NCBI RefSeq assembly: GCF_963169125.1
Contig: NC_084793.1
Coordinates: 214,174,652-214,238,651, forward strand
Source: Humulus lupulus
Taxonomy: Eukaryota > Streptophyta > Magnoliopsida > Rosales > Cannabaceae
Length of the DNA: 64,000 nt
Direction of reading: 5' to 3'
Made by a program: the position numbers and the translations under genes. Below are positions 11,058 to 23,732 of this stretch, piece after piece. The notes beneath the pieces were generated by a model, which had not been told where the DNA came from, did no database searches, and saw nothing but the letters and a program-made list of their open reading frames with translations. Each line of letters starts with the position of its first letter. Position 1 is the stretch's first letter.

Positions 11058-12514
11058 TATTGGAAAAACTTATTCAGGATCTTGTTTATTTTCATGTAAA
11101 TCGTATATTAAACATATTAATATAAGAAAACCTAGAACATGTTTCTAAAATTGAATTCATACAGAGATAATGATAATAACACTTACATTATTGTGCAGTG
11201 GAATGATTGAGTCATTCCTTTAGTTTCTCTAACCCTTGTATCATTTCTGTCGCAGGGTATCACTAAGAAACTGAACCGTTGTTCAATTTTCTTCACAACT
11301 TTCTAAAGTATCCTTAGAATCACCTAGACTAGAGTGGACAATTCTCAACTCATGAGATAGATACAATAAGAATAAAAGATGGGAATATTGAGGCTTAGAA
11401 AAAGACTTTTGTTGTAGAGAGATTCTAAAACCCTAGAATATGAAAAATAGATTTTTAGATCGTCTATCTATCATCTATTTTCAACTCTCACTTAACATTC
11501 CTTTTATAGGCTCAATTAGGTTACTTATTTAATTAAAAAATCAATAAAATAATAGCCAATTATCAGCCCTAGGTAGAAATTCCCATGGGCCATAGGCCCG
11601 TGAAATGTTCCTTTTAATTATAAGTCAGTTGGACTTAAAATCAAGCCCCGTATTATTTTCTATTGATTAATTAATTAAATTATTATTTAAATCATTTATC
11701 AAATTAATTATTTATAATTTGAACATTGATTTAAACTTATTTATTAATTTAGACATCAATTTATCTTAATTAATAAATATGTCATCATTTCTCTTTTCAT
11801 CTCTAAATTACATAACTCTGTGAAACTATCCAAAATTGACCTAGTCAACTTTGATCATTCTAATTGATAATTAAATCAATTAATTGAGACTACCTAGAAG
11901 ATTTTATCCAAGGTACCATTGGGAGCATGGGCCAATGAAATCAATCTCCAATAAGTTATCATAAATCTAACAAATAATTTACTAACTTATTAATTCCTCA
12001 TGACTCCACTAAAGACTCAGAATTGCACTTTTGAATTCATAGAACACTCTATATGCAATATATATACGTTATTAATTATTTATTGTTACAACCAAAATTA
12101 TCACTTAATCCTCTATAGACGATACAATGAGATAAGACTAAAATATAATTTTACCCCTCATTGTATTTTATCCTTAAAACACTTAGTTCCTTGTAAATGA
12201 TATTTCAGTAAACTAATATTAATTACTGAAATGAGATCTCTATCATTTAGCACCTTGAACCAAATTAAAAGGAAACCATCGTTTCACTTCTTCATCAGAA
12301 GCTATAGATGTTCATATTTATGATTAACACTCCCACTCAATTATACTACTGAGTTTCCAAGATGTAAGTATGGGCTAGTCCGTAGGGTAAGCTTGTAACG
12401 AACAAGTCAAAGAACTCAAATAATACAATCAGTTAGAATACTAACCACTCAGAATTGAGATTGAATTGACCTACGATCAACTATATGATATGACTAGAAT
12501 AGATAATAACGGTA

Positions 12515-14560
12515 TGTAATGATCCAACTATTACTAAGACCTTGGATCATTAGAACTACTAGACATAGCTACTATTTTGGGAAAGATACATAAGAAATAA
12601 TATAACTTTATTGAATCTCAAAATATTGTATCAAATACATAATAATAGAAAATATGGCATGGGTACCCATTGTTTAAAAGAAAAACATAAACTTTAATTC
12701 AATTGTTTAAAAAACTAAATGCGGAAAAACATGATCTAAAAGACTAAAAATAAATAACTTCATCTTCGATTGACACGCAGTCCACACATTCCATCCATCC
12801 TCAACACACAAGCCAAGCTACCAAGAATCCTTCCGCCTTCCAAATTCATTTTCCTGCATCACACTAAAAATAAATGAATGAGCCTAATGCCCAGTAAGGA
12901 AAACCTACTAAAAACATACATCATATATCATAAGCATAAAACTACATCATAAATAGAAACTATAAAACATATGACTATAAAAACATATATCATATATCAT
13001 AAGCATACACTATAAAATGTATGGCCATAAAAACATATACCATATATGACTACAATATTAATGGCCATTAACTAATTAACATGGCATGTGATAAACCATC
13101 TGGGTCCCCTGTCTAATATCTGAGGTAGGTTAGATCACATGGTAGTATATGATAACCCATCTGGATCCCCTGTCTAATATTTGAGGTAGGGTAAATCATA
13201 TGGTAGTATATGATAACCCATCTAGATCCCCTGTCTAATATCTGAGGTAGGGTAAATCATAACATAACATATTATAACATAAATTTATCATAAACATAAC
13301 ATAACATATAAGCATAAGATATCATACAACATACAAGGTCTATCCTTATTTCCTTACCAAAACCGGGATATGAGAAAAAATGCGGGACTTGGAACACTCC
13401 TAAACCAACAATAAGAATAGTGAGTATTTCTTAAAAGAAAGAGATGAAAAGAATAAAACTAAACCACCAAGAGAAAACTTACCGAAAAGACACCTTAAGT
13501 TTAAAGAACTTAAAAAAACCTAACCACAAAACCATAACAAAAGTTAGAATCTGAATGAAAACTAAAGAACTAAGGAATGAAACAGGACTGAACTTAAGAA
13601 TAAGGGTACCTTTATTGACCTTATGGATTGGTCTAACCCCAATACCAAAATGCACTAATCTCACTTCCCAAAATGTTTTATAAAGCTTAAGAATGGAAAA
13701 TATTTTTCCCAACCCAAGTGTTTATCACTCTATGGTAGCACTAGCACCTTGGAGTCTCTGATCACAACTTGAAGAATGAGAGGAAGGGCTGGGTACTAGG
13801 TCCTATTTATAGAGGTTTGGAGTGAAACTAACCCCATTTTGATTTGAATAAAAATAATGAAAATAATTGAATTTTCGTCAATCAGAGGCTGAAGACTCGG
13901 TCAAAAATGTTCAGAAGTAGGTCTAAGTGGTTAAGGGTATTTTTAAAATAACAAAAAGTCAAACTTCCAAAACAACCTACATGGAGCCAATATATCGCCC
14001 ACCCTAGGCGATATATTTCCTCCCCCAGTAATCTCGAGGCTCGTTTGCTCGTTCGTGCAACGTCAACGTGTTTTCCGTATCCTTCGTCAAGCGATATATC
14101 GGCTCCTAGCTGCGATATATCGGCATACGTGAATATTTTAAACACGTAATTGCACTTTTTCAGCATAATTAAGGTTGGATAACTACTTTGACTGAGTCAA
14201 ACTACAACCCTAACAGTTTCTGGTGAAGACTAAAGCTTAAATTTCCTTATTTTATCATTAAAATACTAATTCCTTAATAATCATGCTTATGACAAGTGTC
14301 ATATTCTTATTGGTTTCTTCTAAACCTTAGGTTATAATAAATAATACATCTAGGACCAGCAATATTAATAAAACCTTATGTTATAATTAATATTCTTAAA
14401 CTATAGGTTAAACTTATAAAATTCATAACTGTTGCTATGAGTTTCCAACTAAGTCCCAGTTTGAACCAAAATCCATGGCAACTAATATACTATAACTACT
14501 ACTAGATATTGCTACTACTACTATTATCTAACCAGCTAAGTAAAATTCTGGGACTCTACA
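12515..14560 (-). mobile_element. Gypsy-type solo LTR, 2.05 kb
   Basis: TGTAATGATCC at 12515 and GGACTCTACA at 14560 are flanked by CGGTA (12510-12514) and CAGTA (14561-14565); the partner copia LTR is continuous across this point near 35650. There are no coding frames or primer site, so it looks like a solo LTR left by recombination. A TATA box on the minus strand (ctataaatag, about 13803-13813) and an ACTGGGC-type patch near 12890 set the orientation; similar features in the Tekay LTRs suggest a chromovirus, though the family is not certain. Confidence 0.65.
13088..13261. repeat. Three tandem copies of a 61-62 bp unit
   Basis: Units start at about 13088, 13150 and 13211. Each contains a 'tgataa.ccatct' start, then 'tcccctgtctaatat' and 'tgaggtagg'. 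Differences between copies are few. The array lies within the solo LTR. Confidence 0.8.
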
Positions 14561-14973
14561 CAGTAAGTTAACTTAACTCATCTACTGTCAATATCAGTCC
14601 AGTTTGATGTAACAGATACATTTGATCTTATCTACTATGCTAATGTTCTGGAAAGAACATAACACTACAATGTGTAAGTAGATCATATCGTAGATTGACA
14701 AGTTTGTGTAAATCTTGTGCACTGACTAATCTTAGGACTAACTTATTTTTTAACATATAATCATATTAATATTCCACTGTGATTACGTCACTATAAATAT
14801 GATTAGCTATATGCTCGGGATTTAATAGAATTTTATATTAAACAAATAATCATGAAAATAAAACATATGAGCAAAGTGATTGACCAAGTCAAAAAATGAT
14901 TTCTATTCTTTTATTGATAATAAAATGAGATTACAAAGAAATTGGGTTTTAATTAGGGCATAAAACCCCAACA

Positions 14974-14985
14974 AACTCCCACTTG
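14974..14985 (-). other. Polypurine tract of the copia element
   Basis: On the minus strand GCAAGTGGGAGTT stands directly before the 3' LTR start TGTTGGGG. This is the usual plus-strand primer in copia elements. Confidence 0.7.
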
Positions 14986-14999
14986 CACTAATTGAAACT

Positions 15000-17900
15000 A
15001 ATGCCTTAATTATACTAATTCCATTTCCTTGGTATGCTTATCAAATGTAACTTCTGACAGTGTCTTCGTAAATGGATCTGCAAGATTGTCTTCAGATGCA
15101 ATCTTCATAACCTTCACATCTCCCCTGGCCACATATTCTCGAATAATGTTGTACTTCCTTTCTATATGCTTACTCCTCTTGTGACTTCGAGGTTCTTTTG
15201 AGTTAGCTATCGGTCATGTGTTGTAACAAAACAACACAAGCAGATTATCCATTTATGGAATAACACCAATATCTGAATAGAAATTCTTAGCCAGACTATT
15301 TCCTTAGCTACTTCTGACGTAGCTATGTATTCAGCCTCCATGGTGGAATCTGAGATTGCAGACTGCTTTACGCTTCTCCATATCATAGCTCCACCCCCAA
15401 GAGTAAACACCATTCCAGAAGTAGACTTTCTGTCATCGACATCAGTTTGAAAATTTAAATCGGTGTAGCCTACAGGGTTTAGAACACCACCCTTGTAGTC
15501 TAACATATAATCCCTAGTTCGCCTTAAACACTTCAGGATATGCTTAACTGCTATCCAATGTTTCGGTCCTGGGTTTGACTGATACCTGCTCACTACTCCC
15601 ATTGCATAGCAGATATTTGGTCTAGTACACAACATAGCATACATCAGACTTCCAATTGCAAACGCGCAAGGAACTTTTCTCATTACATCTTCCTCTTCAA
15701 GAGTTTGGAGAGACTGCTTCTTTGAAAGATGAATTCCATGACGGGACGATAGACGTCCTTTCTTGGAATTTGTCATTAAGAAACGTTCAAGCACTTTATC
15801 TATGTAAGCTGCTTAAGATAAAGCTAAGAGTTTTTTCTTTCTATTCTTAATGATCTGGATACCTTGAACATAACTAGCTTCACCCAAATCCTTCATCTGA
15901 AATTAAGTGCTTAACCAATTCTTCACATATGATAATTTCTTAACATTGTTTCCAATGAGTAAGATATCATCTACATAAAATACCAGGAATACCACTTTTT
16001 GAATTGCCTTCAGTTGGTAAACACAAGGCTCGTCAATATTTTGTTCAAAACCATAGGTTTTGATTATCTCATCAAACCTAAGGTTCCAGGAACAAGAATC
16101 TTGCTTAAGTCCATAAATGGACCTATTCAACTTGCAAACTTTTCTTTCTTGTCCAGCTACTTTAAATCCTTTCGGCTGATCCATATAAATGACTTCATTA
16201 AGCTTCCCATTAAGAAAAGCAGTCTTGACATCCATTTTCCAGATCTCATAGTCGAGAGCGGCTGCTATGGATAGGAGAATGCGAATGAACTCTAGCATGG
16301 CTACCAGACTAAAAGTTTCCTTATAGTCCATGCCTTCTCTTTGGGTATAACCCTTTGCTACTAATCAAGCTTTAAAAGTTTCGATCTTTCCATCAACACC
16401 TTGTTTTTTCTTGTAGATCCACTTGCACCTAATGGCCCTAAAGTCACTAGGTGCTTCCACAAGATCCCAAATGAAATTTGAGTACATGGACTCCATTTCT
16501 TGTTTCATGGCTTCGAGCCATAGTTCCTTTTCATGGCTAGCCATTGCTTGTTTGAAAGACAACGGATTATCGTCACCAGTGTCACCAACAACCATATTGG
16601 TTTCACCATCCAAACCATAGCGAAGTGGGTTCCTAGAAACCCTCCCACTATGACGAGGCTTTGTGACTACTTGCTCAGGAACAATGGTATTTTCATCATT
16701 TAAATTGACTTGCGTCGGTTGGACATGAAGAGTGAGAATTTCATCATCAACTTTTGTTGATGATGATGGAACATTGGTTGGAGTCAATTCTTCAACCATC
16801 TCCTCTAAAACTACTTTGCTGCATGGTTTGAAGTTTTGGACATAGTCATTTTCCATAAAAGTAGCATTCGTAGAAGTAAACACTTTCTTTTTTGAATGAC
16901 TATAGAAAAGTCCACCCCGAGTACCTTTAGGATAGCCAACAAACATGCAAACTTCAGTTCGCGGTTCTAGCTTTCCTTCCTTTTTCCTCAGGACATGGGC
17001 GAGACACCCCCAGATTCTATAATGGCGTAAACTAGGTTCACGACCATTCCAGTGTTCTAAAGGTGTTTTGGGGATTGATTTGGATGGAACGCCATTGAGA
17101 ATGTCATTCGTGGTTTCAATTGCATGTCCCAGAACGAAGTTGGTAGAGTTGAGTAACGAAGCATGCATCTAATCATTTCCAATAAAGTTCTATTCTAGCG
17201 TTCCGCTACACCATTTTGTTACAGAGTACCCAGGGCAGTAAGTTGTGATAAAATCCCAAGTTCAGTTAAATGATCTTAGAATAGAATATCCAAATATTCT
17301 CCACTCCTATCAGATCGCAAGATCTTTAACGTCTTTCCTAATTGGTTCTGAGCTATAGCTAAGAATTCCTTAAACTTTGAAAATGTTTCTGATTTCTTAT
17401 GCATTAGGTAAAGATATGAGTATCTAGAGTAATCGCCAGTGAAAGAAACAAAATACTTAAAACCACCCCTGGCTTTTACATTCAAAGGTCCACAAACATC
17501 TGAATGCACAAGTCCAAGTGGTTCTTTGGCCCTATCACCCTTTGCAGAGAATGGACACTTGGTCAGTTTGCCTTCTAGACAAGATTCACAGACAAGTAAT
17601 TCACCTAAGGTGAGTTCCCTCAAAAGCTCGTCCTTTGTAAGTCTTTGAATCCTATCATAGCCAATGTGACCTAGTCTCAAATGCCATAAATACGTCATGT
17701 TATCGTTATCAGTCTTTTGACGTTTATTGGTCCTAGGTTTAACTATTTTGAATAATTCATTATTAAGTGCGAGGGGTTCGTTAGGTCGCAGAATATAAAT
17801 CCTGTTTTTTTAAACATGCAATACAAAATTGTGATCCATTGAAAGAAATAGATATATTAAAAATGGTGAAAGTCATAACAAATCATTCTGATTGCAACAT

Positions 17901-19124
17901 AGAAATTGAAATTAAATTTCTACTAAAATCTGGAATAAAAAATACATCATTCAAAATTAAAAATTTATTTCCGAACTTCAGGCGAGATTTTCCTCTAGCT
18001 TGGACCACAACGAATGCTCCATTCCTAACTCTAAGCTTTAAGCCGCCTTCGTCCACTTCCTCCCACGATTCAAGAAGCTATAAAGAATTACAAACATGGT
18101 TAGTAGATCCAGAATCAATAATCCAAAACAGATTTATCATTCTCTAAAACATATGTTTCCAAGATAAATGAACTATAATCATTACCTTTGTTTTTCTCTG
18201 CTAGAAACTTGGGGCAATCTTGTTTCCAATGCCCCTTCTCTTTGAAATGAAAGCATTTACCTTTACCTTTCTTGTTCTTTTTCTTCCCCTTAGGCGTCTG
18301 GCATTTGGTTGTGCACTCGTCTTTGCAGCCTTTGTAGGATTGGGGTTGTCTGTTTGTCCACCTTTCCTCTTATTTCCATTTGGTTGTGCACTCGTCTTTG
18401 CAGCCTTTGCAAAATATGGGTTGTCTTTTTGTCCACCTTTCGAAGATGAAGCTAGGTTAGCTTCAGCCTTAGCTGGATCAGCAGCAGTAGTAGTAGTTGT
18501 CTTCTTTTCTCATCCCTTAATTGGTCCACCCATGATAGACTCAAAAGTCTGAAGCTCGTTCATGAGCTGCGTCAGACCATAGTTGAGTTTATTCAACACA
18601 TAGTTGGTGGTGAACGACAGGAAAGCTGGAGAGAGACTATTGAGGATTAAGCCGACTTGAGTTTCCTTATTCATTATTGCTCCATGCAGTTCAACTTCCT
18701 GAAAGTAATTTGTCATTTTGATAAGATGATCGCAAACATGTTGAGACGGTGCCATCTGAGCATTGATATATTTCTTGGTGGCCTCAAAACAAGTCTGTGC
18801 TGACTTGGCACCAAACATGTCTTAGAGTTGATCCATGAATTTGTAGGCCATCTCGACATTCTCCATCTTTGTCTTGAGAGTGTCGGCCATACTAGTCAAC
18901 ATGTAGTACCACACCTTGTTGTTAGCCGCCTGCCAATGCTCATACTTATCCCTCAAAGACTTGGTAGCTCCTTCAGTTGGAACTTTCGGGGATTCCTCAA
19001 TCATGACGAACTTGGAGTTGTCACCAATCAACACAATGTTGATGTTTTGCTACCATTGAAAAATGTTTTCTCCAGTGAGTTTCTCCATAGAAAGTTGAGA
19101 AATGATGGGAGTAGACACAGCCAT
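15000..19124 (-). pseudogene. Copia gag-pol polyprotein, degenerate
   Basis: The likely start is ATG at 19124-19122. Gag (about 19124-18200) is followed by a protease remnant with WIIDSGSTNHVC near 18090. Integrase comes next: zinc region HLRLGHIGYDRI near 17680, then SDVCGP and SDRSGEY, the latter about 17290-17310. Reverse transcriptase follows (about 16450-15750) with an intact FYVDDILLIG near 15970. RNase H comes last (about 15650-15000), with GYTDLNFQTD and STMEAEY. At least a dozen stops and several frameshifts are spread through it, for example the stops ending the integrase core near 17276 and reverse transcriptase near 15903, so no polyprotein could be made. The copia order (integrase before reverse transcriptase) is clear. 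I did not assign a clade. Confidence 0.9.
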
Positions 19125-20763
19125 AATGAAACTACAAATTATCAATAAAATAGAAATCAATTATATTTTCTCAATAAAACTTCTATTCACACAAATTTTA
19201 AGAAATAGCACAACATATACCAACAATATGTAAGATATGAGAAAAAAATACCAAAAACAATCATATCTCAATTTCTTTAGGTATTTAACTAATCTATGAT
19301 ATCCTTGTCCCAGTTGGCGAGAGTAAAAAATACCACTAGTTAAATAAAGTTGTAAACTTATTTAATAATGGACACCATTATTAACAACCTACTATTCAAT
19401 CAAAATAGGAAAACTAGATTTCTTATTTTATGAGCTAGACCCACAGTTTCGATAATCATAGATTTAGTCCTAGTAGTCACCGTAGGGGTGAGTCTAGTAG
19501 AATTTGATCTATAATTATCTATCTTTTGAAATTTAACCTTGTCAAAATAAATAATGAACACCTTCCGTAGGGGGACTAATCAAGGCATCTCGAGTCCCCA
19601 TTAAGCTATCGACCTTGTTAAACCAATGGTAGAGATCGAATACAATTTTTAAAACAAGCTCATTATATTATTAAGTTGAGTATTTTATTATTACTTTTCG
19701 AAAATTAATGACTATGGTTCTCCAAAAAATTATAAGATTAAAGTTTTAAAACCAAAGTCCTATAATTTCCTATTAATTCCTAAGTGTCACATTGAAACAA
19801 ATTCAATTAATTTAGAATTAATTTGTTGCTAATCAATATTTAGGCTTAACTAATATAATGAATATATACAATTAAGTCCAACTCAAGCAAATTGGCCTTA
19901 ACAATTGGGCTTGCATGGAGGAGGGCTGAGTCTAGTATGTCGTTCCCACTACTAAGACCCCCTAACTTCCACACAAGGTCCAAAAGACAGGAATTTAAAC
20001 CTTCGTTTTATTAGTTGTTATTAATTGATTAGACCCACTATAGTCATGCAAAGCAAATGAGATTTCACAAATAGAATCAGCCACAAGATAGGAATTTAAA
20101 CTTTACATTTTCTAATGGGCCCAAATAAAACCTATCATTTTATGAATATTTTATTTGGCAAAATTCATGTATTAAGCAAACATATGGGCCACTATATGCA
20201 TCTAAGCCCAATTGCTAAAATACCACATATAGTGCAAACAAACATGTTATAATTGAATGAGCCTAATCATGTTACTATATGAACAAGTCTATGAATTTAT
20301 GCAAAAATACCACAATTTATTTCATTTGCAAAAATACCACAATTAATTTTCTAGAATTTATCAAAAATTTGAATTAATTAAATTTTTACAAAAATAAGTT
20401 ATTTTAAATAAAATTTATCAACAATTAACAAAAGTTAATTTAAATTTCATTTATGAACAATCAATTTGGTTTAGGTTAATTTAAAAAATATTAATTTATT
20501 TTAATAGGATTTATCAACAATTAACAAAAGTTAATTTAAATCTCATTTATTAAAAAATATTTTATTAATTGTTTGAAAAAAGGTGATATTTTTCTAAATT
20601 TAACAAATTTTAAAATTTAAAATCAATATCTTAATTGTTTTAAAAAAAATATATTGTGTTGTTACAACTATAAGCAAATATTTTAACCATTTATTAAAAA
20701 AATATTAATAGTTATAACAATCATAAAATATCTTAAAACAGTTAAACAAATTCAAATATCTAG
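19125..20763 (-). mobile_element. Copia leader region, part next to gag
   Basis: AT-rich untranslated leader between gag and the Tat insertion, without a convincing reading frame. Together with 33410-34180 it makes a leader of about 2.4 kb, long for a copia element. CTAAT at 20764-20768 is the left TSD of the Tat element. Confidence 0.55.
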
Positions 20764-21032
20764 CTAATTGTACGCCCTGATTTTCCCACGGGCTGTTAGT
20801 GGGCTGAGATACGGCCTAATCATGTCTACCACGTGGACATCCCCAAGACCGGAGTTGCCATCGTAAGATCCTACCTCCTTAGCTCGAGGTAACCTAAAGG
20901 TTCGCCAAGATTACTTAAGGACCGAGTCTGGACTCTGAAGGACACAGGTCGAGGGAAGCATCCAGCTCGTGGTACGAGCTAGAGTTGGAGGCTGTGACCT
21001 TTTATAAAGTCAACCACGCAAGGTAAACGTGC

Positions 21033-21061
21033 ATATATCAGACATCACGTGTCTGATATAT
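21033..21061. promoter_or_regulatory. Palindrome with central G-box core in the Tat LTR
   Basis: Arms ATATATCAGACA and TGTCTGATATAT pair perfectly around tcacg, and the centre creates CACGTG (21046-21051), the core bound by plant bZIP and bHLH factors. It is kept in the 3' LTR near 32910. Confidence 0.5.
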
Positions 21062-21270
21062 CCCTGACTTCTCGGACACGCAGCATGAACGTGCGTATTC
21101 AGACTCCCATGACTGGGTTGGGCCGTGCGACCCATTATCCCCCTTACCTATTGATTAGACCACACTTCATGTGTTAGGTTTTAGGAATTAATCATGAATG
21201 TCACAGAGTTAACATGATAGGTAAGAAGGTCACGGGATGACCTTCTTACCAACTCCCATGTGCCCTCTCC

Positions 21271-21279
21271 TATAAATAT
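21271..21279 (+). promoter_or_regulatory. TATA box of the Tat LTR
   Basis: TATAAATAT in a ctctcctataaatatggag context, identical in the 3' LTR near 33147. Transcription of the element probably starts about 30 bp downstream. Confidence 0.6.
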
Positions 21280-21587
21280 GGAGACCCTGGGAGTTGCAAA
21301 GGGTTGGATTCTATTATGTAAGGAAATACCTTGTAAAAGAATACCAAGCATATAGCAATAATATTGACTGGTGGAGTAGAAGGATTTTAACCTTTGAACC
21401 ACCTAAAAAACGTGATTGTGTCACCAGCCCATTTTCAAAAGATCATTCATCTATTTCGGTTCATAGTTAAGCACTAATCCCTTCCTCTTATTTTCTCAAT
21501 TACCTGTTGGCGAAGAACCGCGTCAACAGTTTGGTACTTTCATTGAGAGAGAGCTAGTCAGATTGGTGCTGTCGCAAACATCCAACT

Positions 21588-23657
21588 ATGGTGACCACTC
21601 GATCAAGACACGGTAACGAGGCGGAACAACATGATAGGCAGGAGGCTCATCATGCCGCCATCTTTGGTGAGCAAAATCTTGAAGTCCAGCAGCGGCTGGG
21701 CAAGCAGCCAGTTGGCCAGGATGACACTGGAAGTTCGGCGCCTCGGCCACCTAATCCAAACCCAGATTTTTACACTGCGGTGGAGATGGAGAACGCTCAG
21801 CTGAGGAGCCAACTAGCAAAAGCTAATCAGTAGATTAAGGAGGTGTTGGCCCGATTACCCCCTCTTACAACTGACGCTAACGTCGGAAAGAGGCAAGGTG
21901 AGACTCATATGTCCCGCTGAGGTAATCGGTCCAGGCCTAGCCGCTCGGACAGACTGCTGACATCCAACTCTATTCCCTCATTGCACCGTCGAGAGGCAAA
22001 CTTCAAAGAAATGCCTAGAGCCGAACAACAGTACAGCTGTTCGGTCCGAACTTCAACTCCCAACTCCCAACCAGCCTCGAGCGCGCCCAGGAGGGCTCGA
22101 GGAAATTCCAGAAGGAGATCCGGGGAGGGCTCATAGCATCAGCCTGTCCCCACCAGACGTCCTGCGCCTGGTCCAGATCGCCAGGCACGGGACCCGCAGG
22201 TTGGCAAGGCCGAAAGGCCCCCACCTAACTTGATCCGCCCTGACGAAACCAGGATCGCATCTCCGGTCAGGCATCCTCTGTCTCCAATAAGATATCCGTC
22301 TCCTCCTCGGCCCATTTGAGATATTCCAGCCTACGGAAGTAGCAGGGTAAACCCGTCGTCCGCAGGACCTTCCCGACGCAGTAGGGCGCCGAGAGAGAGC
22401 CCGGATCCTCACCCCCAAAGGCGGACTCTGAACTTTTCTAACTGGAGCTACTGGACTGGTAGTCGCCGGAGCGACCTTTCTGGCGGAGACCTGCGTCAAC
22501 GTTTAAGCTCGGCACAAAGTCCTCAAACCACCCAGGGGGGCGACCTGCGAGATCGCCTAAACTCTCGTAGAGGGGAAACAGTAGGAGGTGGCAGCCATGC
22601 TCGCTCAGGGGGAGACCTGTCCGAGGTGCGTAACGGCGGGAACGCCCCAAATAACCTATCTCAAGATAGGAGGGGCAATAACCCACTAAACGTATACAAT
22701 GGATCCGGAGCTGTCGAGCAGCCCCGGAATAACCAAGGAAATCAGGACAAAACCCTCGAGCGCCTGGCTCAGATGGAGGAGCTGATGAGGAAGCTCCTGT
22801 CCGAACAAGAGAAAGACGAATATGATTTGGGGGACGAGCTGGAGCTCTTCGCCCCCAGCATAGCAGCAACGGCTTACCCACCCGGTTTTCGTATGCCGCA
22901 CCTGTCAAAATTCAACGAAGATGGAGACCCGTCGGATCATCTGGGGATGTTCAACACCCTGATGATGGCCCACAACATTGGCCCCGAGCTGAGGTGTCTG
23001 ATATTTCCCTCCACACTGACTGGACCAGCCAGGCAGTGGTTCAAACAAAGCAAAAGATAATCAATTAGCTCCTGGAAAACTTTCTCTACTGGCTTCAAAA
23101 GGGCATTCCGAGCCTCCCAGGCTGCCCGTGTCAAGGCCGACTCTCTGGCCAACATGAGGCAGTAGCCCGACGAGCCTCTGAAGGCTTACCTGAGCAAGTT
23201 CGTGAATGTCGCTACTCGGGCCAGAGACGCGGATGACAGCTCTAAGCTCATGGCCTTGAGAACTGGAATCCTCGTCGGAGGGGGGCTCTGGAAAGAAATA
23301 CAAATGAAGGGAGTTAGCTCAGTGAACGAGTTCCTAAATAGGGCCTAGGAATGGATCAACTTGGAGGAGGCTGAAGCCTCAGCTGCAGGGACCAGCCAGG
23401 TCCCTGAACAGCCCGCTGGAGTGGGGACGGAGGTCGTGACAGCGACCCAAAACGTCACACAAAATAACCAGTTCGGCGGAGGCAAAAGAAAGGGGAACGA
23501 CGAGGGCAACCAGCACGACCCAAAGAAGAATAAGTCCGTAGAAAAATTTAAGCCGGTCTACGCGACCTACACAGAGCTCACCCACTCTAGGGAGAACATC
23601 TTCCTGGTGAATTCTGCTCGCCTCCCCTGGAAGAAGCCGGAGCCATTGAAGCACTAG
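21588..23657 (+). pseudogene. Tat gag, several stops
   Basis: Gag forms the particle and binds the RNA. The likely start is ATG at 21588 (MVTTRSRHG). An arginine- and proline-rich linker (about 21830-22620) precedes the conserved capsid part, including FNEDGDPSDHLGMF at about 22910-22950 and ARQWF. A zinc-knuckle-like FCRFHNDVGHNTDDC follows the gag stop near 23680. Stops in the same frame include 21831 (TAG), 23058 (TAA), 23346 (TAG) and 23655 (TAG), most at places where relatives have glutamine, arginine or tryptophan. All pieces share one frame, so point mutations rather than rearrangement broke it. Confidence 0.85.
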
Positions 23658-23732
23658 AAGGGGAAGAGAGACACCTCCAAGTTTTGCCGTTTTCACAATG
23701 ACGTCGGCCACAATACTGATGATTGTAGGCAT

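Larger units (their letters stand above)
11058..14973 (-). repeat. Copia 3' LTR, split by a solo LTR
   Basis: This matches 34196-36422. On its own strand it starts TGTTGGGGTTTTATGCCC at 14973 and ends at 11058. A 2046-bp solo LTR with TSD (12515-14560) interrupts it, leaving about 1865 bp of real LTR. Confidence 0.85.
20769..21528 (+). repeat. Tat 5' LTR
   Basis: 760 bp, TGTACGCCC...GTCAACA. It has a TATA box at 21271-21279, a perfect G-box CCACGTGG at 20829-20836, and a 12-bp-arm palindrome around a second CACGTG core (21033-21061). The internal region starts with tttggtactttcattgagag, the usual primer-site position; I cannot name the matching tRNA. Confidence 0.9.

Noticed and set aside
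22015..23303. Long minus-strand frames opposite Tat gag
   Set aside because: Shadows of the plus-strand gag frame; no conserved motif.
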